A stretch of DNA of 20,409 nt, from positions 1 to 20,409 of the forward strand of contig JBHHXI010000042.1 of NCBI GenBank assembly GCA_046756945.1. The letters run 5' to 3'. The notes beneath the pieces were generated by a model. The model searched no databases. It was not told where the DNA came from and saw only the letters and a list, made by a program, of their open reading frames with translations. Each line of letters opens with the position of its first letter. Within the stretch, counting starts at the first letter, position 1. Of the stretch, positions 15,560 to 20,409 are shown in pieces. Position numbers and translations under genes: made by a program. This DNA is from JACZQZ01 sp046756945. GTDB taxonomy: Bacteria > Pseudomonadota > Alphaproteobacteria > Rhodospirillales > 2-02-FULL-58-16.

Positions 15560-17014
15560 ATGCCGAAAACCCATCCCTTCGACGGCGACCACCTGGGCGA
15601 GGAATGCGGCCTGTTCGGGATCTTCGGCTATCCCGACGCCGCCGCCCACACCGCCCTCGGCCTGCATGCGCTGCAGCACCGGGGCCAGGAGGCGGTGGGT
15701 ATGGTCACCTCCGACGGGGAACAATTCCACAGCCACCGGGCCCTCGGGCTGGTCGGCGACAACTTCAACTCCGAAGACGTCATCCGCCAGCTTCCCGGCG
15801 ACCTGGCCATCGGCCATGTGCGCTATTCGACCACCGGCGGCACGATCCTGCGCAACGTCCAGCCGCTGTTCGCGGAATTCGAATTCGGCGGCCTCGCCAT
15901 CGCCCACAACGGCAACCTGACCAACGCCTATACGGTGCGCAAATCCCTGGTCCAGCACGGCTGCATCTTCCAGTCGACCATGGACACCGAGGTCATCATC
16001 CACCTCATCGCCACCAGCCGTCAGACGACGGTGGTCGACCGCGTGATCGACGCCCTGCGCCAGGTCGAGGGGGCGTATTCCCTGGTCGCGCTGACCGCAA
16101 CCCAGTTGATCGGCCTGCGCGACAGGATGGGGGTCCGGCCGCTGGTGCTGGGCCGCATCGACGGCGCCTACATCCTGGCGTCGGAATCCTGTGCGTTCGA
16201 CATCATCGGGGCCGAATTCATCCGCGACGTGGAACCGGGCGAGATCGTGATCATCGAGCGGGACGGGGTGCGCAGCGTGAAGCCCTTTGTCCCGGCAAAG
16301 CAACGGTTTTGCATCTTCGAGTACATCTACTTCGCCCGCCCCGACAGCGTGGTCGAGGACAGAAACGTGTACGAGGTGCGCAAGCGCATCGGCGCCGAGC
16401 TGGCCCGGGAAAGCCATGTCGAGACGGACATGGTGGTGCCGGTGCCCGACTCCGGCGTCCCCGCCGCCCTCGGCTACGCGGAGGAAGCGGGAGCGCCCTT
16501 CGAGATGGGCATCATCCGCAACCACTACGTCGGCCGCACCTTCATCGAACCCACGTCCCAGATCCGCCACCTTGGCGTCAAGCTCAAGCACAACGCCAAC
16601 ATCGCGCAACTGAGGCACAAGCGGGTGGTCCTGGTGGACGATTCCATCGTCCGCGGCACCACGTCCCTGAAGATCGTGGAGATGGTGCGCAGCGCGGGCG
16701 CCAGCGAAGTCCACATGCGTATCTCCAGCCCGCCCATCGCCCATTCGTGCTTTTACGGCATCGACACGCCCGAGCGCTCGGAACTGCTGGCCGCCAACTA
16801 CGACGTCGAGGCCATGGCCCGGCACATCGGGGTCGATTCGCTCGCGTTTATCTCCTATGACGGCCTGTACAGGGCGGTGTGCGGCGCCGACCGGGACGCC
16901 GGCGATCCCCAGTATTGCGACGCCTGCTTCACCGGCGAATACCCGGTCCGCCTGGCCGACCAGGAAGATGGACCCGTTCCCGTGCAGCTGTCGCTCCTGG
17001 CCGAGCAAAGATAA
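15560..17014 (+). CDS. purF: Amidophosphoribosyltransferase, Fe-S type with propeptide
   Basis: The 484-residue enzyme makes phosphoribosylamine from PRPP and glutamine, the first committed step of purine synthesis. The Ntn nucleophile is Cys16 (EECGLFGI), so a 15-residue propeptide must be removed. The glutaminase domain follows, with ALQHRGQEAVG and AHNGNLTN. The PRPP loop is VVLVDDSIVRGTTS with Asp360-Asp361. Cys251, Cys397, Cys453 and Cys456 match the four [4Fe-4S] ligands of the Bacillus subtilis enzyme, so this is the oxygen-sensitive cluster type, unlike E. coli PurF. The Shine-Dalgarno is weak. An SDR gene begins 3 bases after its stop. Confidence 0.97.
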   Translation: MPKTHPFDGDHLGEECGLFGIFGYPDAAAHTALGLHALQHRGQEAVGMVTSDGEQFHSHRALGLVGDNFNSEDVIRQLPGDLAIGHVRYSTTGGTILRNVQPLFAEFEFGGLAIAHNGNLTNAYTVRKSLVQHGCIFQSTMDTEVIIHLIATSRQTTVVDRVIDALRQVEGAYSLVALTATQLIGLRDRMGVRPLVLGRIDGAYILASESCAFDIIGAEFIRDVEPGEIVIIERDGVRSVKPFVPAKQRFCIFEYIYFARPDSVVEDRNVYEVRKRIGAELARESHVETDMVVPVPDSGVPAALGYAEEAGAPFEMGIIRNHYVGRTFIEPTSQIRHLGVKLKHNANIAQLRHKRVVLVDDSIVRGTTSLKIVEMVRSAGASEVHMRISSPPIAHSCFYGIDTPERSELLAANYDVEAMARHIGVDSLAFISYDGLYRAVCGADRDAGDPQYCDACFTGEYPVRLADQEDGPVPVQLSLLAEQR

Positions 17015-17016
17015 CC

Positions 17017-17778
17017 ATGTCCGATGCGGGCGACGGCGCCCCACCCAAGCCGGGCAAGACGCCCCAGACGGCCACCGGCGGACGGGCGCTGGAGGGACGC
17101 ATCGCCCTCGTCACCGGCGCCTCGCGCGGCATCGGGGCGGCGGTGGCCCGGCGCTTCGCCCGGGAAGGGGCGCACCTGATCGCCGCGGCGCGCACCCAGG
17201 GCGCCCTGGAAGAGCTCGACGACGATGTCCGCGCCATGGGCGGCAGCGTCACCCTGGTGCCCGGGGACCTGACCGACTTCGACGCCATCGACCGCATGGG
17301 CGCCGCCGTCTTCGAACGCTTCAAGCGCCTCGATATCCTTGTCGGCAACGCCGGCGCGCTCGGCACCCTGAGCCCGCTCGGCCACATCGATGCAAAGACC
17401 TGGGACCAGGTGATGGCGATCAACCTGACCGCCAACTGGCGGCTCATCCGCGGTTTTGATCCGCTGCTCCGCCTCTCGGACGCGGGCCGCGCCATCTTCG
17501 TCACCTCGGGCGCGGGCGCGCGTCCCTATTGGGGGGCGTACGCCGTCAGCAAGGCGGCCCTGGAAACACTGGTCCGCATTTATGCGGCCGAGGTGGCCAG
17601 GACCAACGTGCGGGTCAATTTGCTCGACCCCGGCGCCACCCGCACGGCCATGCGCGCCCAGGCCTTCCCCGGCGAGGATCCGATGACGCTCCAGCCCGCA
17701 GAAAGCATCACCGACCTCTTCGTCGAGCTGGCCCGGCCCGCCTGCACGCGCAACGGCGAACGCATCCAGGCGTATTGA
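17017..17778 (+). CDS. Short-chain dehydrogenase/reductase of unknown substrate
   Basis: The 253-residue protein is a classical SDR, an NAD(P)-dependent oxidoreductase. TGASRGIG (33-40) binds the cofactor, Asp84 and NAG (111-113) follow, and the catalytic residues are Ser164, Tyr175 and Lys179 in YAVSK. The first 25 or so residues are a Pro/Gly/Thr-rich extension ahead of the Rossmann fold. The C-terminus lacks the FabG-type VNGG ending, and a genuine fabG is present at 2786-3523, so a role in fatty-acid elongation is unlikely. It starts 3 bases after purF and is surely cotranscribed. An SDR beside purF appears in other alphaproteobacteria as far as I recall, but I know no assigned function. 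Confidence 0.88.
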   Translation: MSDAGDGAPPKPGKTPQTATGGRALEGRIALVTGASRGIGAAVARRFAREGAHLIAAARTQGALEELDDDVRAMGGSVTLVPGDLTDFDAIDRMGAAVFERFKRLDILVGNAGALGTLSPLGHIDAKTWDQVMAINLTANWRLIRGFDPLLRLSDAGRAIFVTSGAGARPYWGAYAVSKAALETLVRIYAAEVARTNVRVNLLDPGATRTAMRAQAFPGEDPMTLQPAESITDLFVELARPACTRNGERIQAY

Positions 17779-17937
17779 GGCGTCCGCGCCCGGCGGCGGC
17801 CGGGAGAAGATTCCCGTTCCTGCCCGATTTTGTGGTACCGTCATGATGCGGCGCAAACGTAGGGACCGCACCGGCATGGCGTCCCTGCACAGGGGCGCCG
17901 GCGGCGGCGGAAGAGGCCATTCAGAGGGGAGGCAGGC

Positions 17938-18600
17938 ATGGCATTGACGAAGGAAATGGCGCTTTTCCGCCGGACCAAGTCGCTGGAAACCGAGATCGAC
18001 GATTTTCTCGACAAGCTTTCCGAGTCCGGCATGGTCTTCGAGCACGCGGTGAAGCTGTACCTGTCCGACGGGAGCACCGAGGAGTTCAACGAAAAGCTGC
18101 TCCACGTCAACGAACTGGAAAGCACCGCCGACCACCTGCGCCGGTCCGTGGAAACCCAGTTGTACGCCGAGACCCTGATCCCCGAGTCCCGGGGCGATGT
18201 CCTGGGTCTGCTGGAAAACCTGGATTCCCTGCTCAACCTTTTCGAGGGCGCCCTGTGGAGCTTCTCCATCGAAACCCCGGACATCCCTTCCGACTACCAC
18301 GCCGACTACGCGGCGCTGACCGAGAAGGCCGTTCTCGCCGCGGAAACCCTGGTCCTGGCGTCGAGGGCTTTCTTTCGCAACATCGCGGCCGTCGGCGATC
18401 ACATGCACAAGGTGATGTTCTACGAAAAGGAAGCCGACAAGATCGGCACCAAGCTGAAACGGGAGATTTTCGCCTCCGACCTTCCGCTCAGCCACAAGGT
18501 GCATTTGCGCGACTTCGTCGAGCACATCGACAACGTCGCCGACAGGGCCGAGGACGTCGCCGACCGGCTGACCATCTCCGCCATCAAACGGACCGTTTAA
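17938..18600 (+). CDS. DUF47 / PhoU-like phosphate transport accessory protein
   Basis: The 220-residue, largely helical cytoplasmic protein belongs to the DUF47 (TIGR00153) family related to PhoU. It is usually encoded directly before a PiT transporter and is thought to modulate it. Recognisable family segments are FLDKLSESGMVFEHAVKLYL early, ELESTADHLRRSV near 61 and the C-terminal EHIDNVADRAEDVADRL. The two ExxxD-type helices (ELESTAD and EKEAD) resemble PhoU metal-binding motifs. The ATG follows GGGGAGG at 5 bases. The 159-base gap before it holds a CCCGGC/GCCGGG hairpin without a T-run and no strong promoter. The pit gene begins 8 bases downstream, which supports joint function. Confidence 0.9.
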   Translation: MALTKEMALFRRTKSLETEIDDFLDKLSESGMVFEHAVKLYLSDGSTEEFNEKLLHVNELESTADHLRRSVETQLYAETLIPESRGDVLGLLENLDSLLNLFEGALWSFSIETPDIPSDYHADYAALTEKAVLAAETLVLASRAFFRNIAAVGDHMHKVMFYEKEADKIGTKLKREIFASDLPLSHKVHLRDFVEHIDNVADRAEDVADRLTISAIKRTV

Positions 18601-18608
18601 GGGGCTCC

Positions 18609-20093
18609 ATGGATATAACGGTCCTGCTGTTCCTGACCAGCGGCCTGTTCCTCGGTTGGGCGCTGGGCGGCAACGACGCCGCCAACGTGTTCGGCACCGC
18701 GGTCGGCACGCAGATGATCCGCTTCACCACGGCGGCCGTGATCTGCAGCGTGTTCGTCATCCTCGGCGCCGTGATCAGCGGCGCCGGGCCGGCCGAGACC
18801 CTGGGCAGGCTGGGCGCGGTCAACGCGCTGGCGGGCTCCTTCATGGCCGCCTTTTCCGCCGCCCTCGCGGTCTATGTGATGACCAAGTTCGGCCTGCCCG
18901 TCTCCACCACCCAGGCGATCGTCGGCGGCATCCTGGGCTGGAACCTGTTCAGCGAGACCGTGACCGACACCAGCGCACTGTTCAAGATCCTCAGCACCTG
19001 GGTCCTCTGCCCGCTGTTGGCGGCCGGCTTCGCCATGGTGCTGTTCAAGATAGTCACCGCGTATTTGCGCGCCTCCAGGCTGCACCTGCTGCGCACGGAC
19101 GCCTATACCCGGCTGGGGCTGATCGTGGCCGGCGCGTTCGGCGCCTACAGCCTGGGCGCCAACAACATCGCCAATGTGGTGGGCGTTTTCGTTGCGTCTT
19201 CGCCGTTCAGCGATTTCTCCGTCTTCGGCCTGGCCACGTTTACCGCGGCCCAGCAACTCTTCCTGATCGGAGGACTCGCCATCGCCGTCGGCGTGCTCAC
19301 CTATTCCAAGCGGGTAATGCTGACGGTGGGGGGCGGCATTTTGCCGTTGTCGCCGATATCCGCGTGGGTCGTCGTCGTCGCCCATTCCCTGGTCCTCATC
19401 CTGTTCGCCTCGGAAGGCCTGGAACAGATGCTCGCCGCCAACGGGCTGCCGACCATCCCGCTGGTTCCGGTGTCCAGCTCCCAGGCCGTCGTCGGCGCCG
19501 TTCTCGGTATCGCCATCCTCAAGGGCGGGCGGGAAATCCGCTGGAATGTGCTGGGCAGCATCGGCATGGGATGGGTGCTGACGCCGCTGCTCGCCGGCCT
19601 CGTCTGCTTCATCGGCCTGTTCTTCCTGCAGAACGTCTTCGGCCAGACGGTATACCGCCCGGTGCCGTACGTGCTGTCCGAGCCGGTCCTCGAGCGCCTG
19701 GACCGGGCCGGGGTAAAGACCGACCGGCTTGGCGAGCTCAGGGGCCAGACGTTCTCCTCGGCGCGGCGCTTCCGCCAGGCCCTCGGGGAGCGGATGGCGC
19801 TGGACGGCGAAGACGAGGCCAAGTTCATGGCCTATGCGGAGGTGGACCCGATGGCGATCGACCTGGCGCGCCTGCCGGACCTGGAGACGAGCCCGCTGAG
19901 CGTCGGCCAGATTCAGGCGGTGCGCGGGCTGAGCGGACGAACGTTCATGCATACATGGATGCTCGCCGAGGCCCTGGCCCGGGAGAGTGCCGAATGGCGC
20001 CCGCGTGAAAAGACGACGGCGAACAAGGCGTACAACAAGAGACTGCGGAAGAATCTGGATTTCGTCTTCCGTACCTTCCGCGTCAGCGACTAG
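18609..20093 (+). CDS. pit: PiT-family inorganic phosphate transporter with C-terminal extension
   Basis: The 494-residue inner-membrane transporter probably imports inorganic phosphate coupled to protons or sodium. The two family signatures are GGNDAANVFGTAVG (20-33) and LGANNIANVVG (182-192). They replace the common GANDVANA with GGND in the first repeat and GANN in the second. Internal duplication is also visible in GLPVSTTQAIVGGILG (95-110) versus VPVSSSQAVVGAVLG (286-300). About ten membrane segments end near residue 340. Residues 345-494 form a soluble, charged domain beyond the minimal PiT fold. The ATG follows AAGGGG closely. A terminator follows the stop. Sulfate or another oxyanion as substrate is a less likely alternative. 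Confidence 0.92.
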   Translation: MDITVLLFLTSGLFLGWALGGNDAANVFGTAVGTQMIRFTTAAVICSVFVILGAVISGAGPAETLGRLGAVNALAGSFMAAFSAALAVYVMTKFGLPVSTTQAIVGGILGWNLFSETVTDTSALFKILSTWVLCPLLAAGFAMVLFKIVTAYLRASRLHLLRTDAYTRLGLIVAGAFGAYSLGANNIANVVGVFVASSPFSDFSVFGLATFTAAQQLFLIGGLAIAVGVLTYSKRVMLTVGGGILPLSPISAWVVVVAHSLVLILFASEGLEQMLAANGLPTIPLVPVSSSQAVVGAVLGIAILKGGREIRWNVLGSIGMGWVLTPLLAGLVCFIGLFFLQNVFGQTVYRPVPYVLSEPVLERLDRAGVKTDRLGELRGQTFSSARRFRQALGERMALDGEDEAKFMAYAEVDPMAIDLARLPDLETSPLSVGQIQAVRGLSGRTFMHTWMLAEALARESAEWRPREKTTANKAYNKRLRKNLDFVFRTFRVSD

Positions 20094-20097
20094 ACAC

Positions 20098-20142
20098 GGC
20101 CGGCGCACCGCTCCCCCTGCCGGGCCGGTTTTTTCTTTTTTT
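20098..20142 (+). terminator. Rho-independent terminator after pit
   Basis: GGCCGGC (20098-20104) pairs with GCCGGGCC (20119-20126) with one bulged G and a 14-base loop. GG and a T-rich run (six T, C, seven T) follow immediately. It begins 5 bases after the pit stop and closes the DUF47-pit operon. Confidence 0.8.
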
Positions 20143-20168
20143 CCGCAACCGCCGGAAAAATAAATCCC

Positions 20169-20184
20169 TGTGACGTACATCACT
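20169..20184 (+). promoter_or_regulatory. CRP/FNR-family binding site
   Basis: TGTGA-N6-TCACT matches the CRP consensus TGTGA-N6-TCACA at nine of ten positions. The centre (20176/20177) is about 41.5 bases before a start near 20218, the class II activator position. It does not fit FNR (TTGAT-N4-ATCAA) or CooA well, so a CRP-like regulator is the best guess. Confidence 0.6.
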
Positions 20185-20200
20185 GCGCGCGGCGTTGTGC

Positions 20201-20209
20201 TGGTCTAAC
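20201..20209 (+). promoter_or_regulatory. Extended -10 promoter of the small ORF
   Basis: TGG followed by TCTAAC gives a TGn-extended -10 with two mismatches to TATAAT. Together with the CRP-like site it forms a plausible activator-dependent promoter. TTGTGC at 20195-20200 is too close to serve as its -35. Confidence 0.45.
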
Positions 20210-20247
20210 GTTCCGCTCAACATCAACCCGAATACGGGATGGAAACC

Positions 20248-20331
20248 ATGTGGCAGCAGACACTCCAAAGCATGATCGCCGGCGTCATGGTATGGACCGT
20301 GAGCGTGTTGGCGTTCGCGGTGGCCGGGTAG
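20248..20331 (+). CDS. Small single-span membrane protein (27-30 aa)
   Basis: The frame encodes MWQQTLQSMIAGVMVWTVSV followed by LAFAVAG: a short polar start and then about 18 hydrophobic residues, which would form one membrane helix. An in-frame ATG at 20239 would add MET in front, but the ATG at 20248 has GGATGG five bases upstream while 20239 has no ribosome site. The 5' leader is about 20-30 bases. I do not recognise the family. It is too short for CydX or CcoQ, and the sequence does not resemble CydX. Membrane-protein accessory subunit, regulatory peptide or chance ORF are all possible. The promoter and ribosome site favour a real gene. Bases 20332-20409 show no further gene. Confidence 0.5.
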   Translation: MWQQTLQSMIAGVMVWTVSVLAFAVAG

Positions 20332-20409
20332 GCCGCCGCGTAAATCCTTCGCTCCGCCGGGGCGCCGAGGTGCGCTGAGGCTTTGATCGGTACGGCCCGC
20401 CCGGGCCCG

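Noticed and set aside
15554..17044. Open frame of 496 codons antisense to purF
   Set aside because: Mirror of purF codon bias. The product is rich in Val, Asp, Gly and His, with no start signals or motifs.
17782..17815. CCCGGC/GCCGGG hairpin after the SDR gene as a terminator
   Set aside because: No T-run follows the stem, so termination there cannot be supported.
17838..17860. Possible Pho box upstream of the DUF47-pit genes (CCGTCAT)
   Set aside because: Only one half-site is visible and no second CTGTCAT-like repeat lies at 11-base spacing.
18597..20183. Open frame of 528 codons antisense to pit
   Set aside because: Shadow of the transporter gene, and it crosses the pit terminator.

Overview
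This is a GC-rich chromosomal housekeeping segment, most likely from an alphaproteobacterium and probably a Rhodospirillales-type organism. Gene order points that way: fabD-fabG-acpP-fabF-mltG diverging from rpsF-rpsR-DUF2232-rplI, then dnaB-alr-mlaE-mlaF and radA-cvpA-purF-SDR. The taxonomic call is inference from gene order and protein character, with no database search. Coding density is high, many genes touch or overlap by a few bases, and no gap exceeds about 300 bases. I see no rRNA, tRNA, CRISPR array, transposase, integrase or phage gene.

Left part (1-4670, minus strand): a type II fatty-acid synthesis operon of fabD (malonyl-CoA:ACP transacylase), fabG (ketoacyl-ACP reductase), acpP (acyl carrier protein) and fabF (ketoacyl-ACP synthase II), ending in mltG, the lytic transglycosylase that terminates glycan strands. 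A good promoter lies before fabD. acpP has an unusual tandemly duplicated Shine-Dalgarno region, and a strong hairpin separates acpP from fabF.

Middle (4760-8910, plus strand): a divergent ribosomal operon, rpsF-rpsR-DUF2232 membrane protein-rplI, with two perfect hairpins in the leader. The first and last products, S6 and L9, both carry long low-complexity C-terminal tails encoded by DNA repeats. A cyclopropane fatty acid synthase family gene with its own extended -10 promoter follows.

Right-middle (8930-17780, plus strand): dnaB, preceded by a consensus -10 box and DnaA-box-like sequences, is followed closely by alr, mlaE and mlaF. They join replication, D-alanine supply for the wall, and two subunits of a phospholipid-transport ABC system. 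After a promoter gap come radA (TTG start), cvpA, purF (Fe-S type with propeptide) and a short-chain dehydrogenase of unknown substrate, apparently one operon.

Right end (17900-20409, plus strand): a DUF47/PhoU-like gene and a PiT phosphate transporter with a C-terminal cytoplasmic extension, closed by a rho-independent terminator. Beyond it lies the least ordinary element of the window: a CRP/FNR-type palindrome, an extended -10 box at class II spacing, and a 27-30 residue hydrophobic small ORF. No convincing new multi-gene system is visible. The best leads are this small membrane-protein unit and the repeat-encoded tails of S6 and L9.
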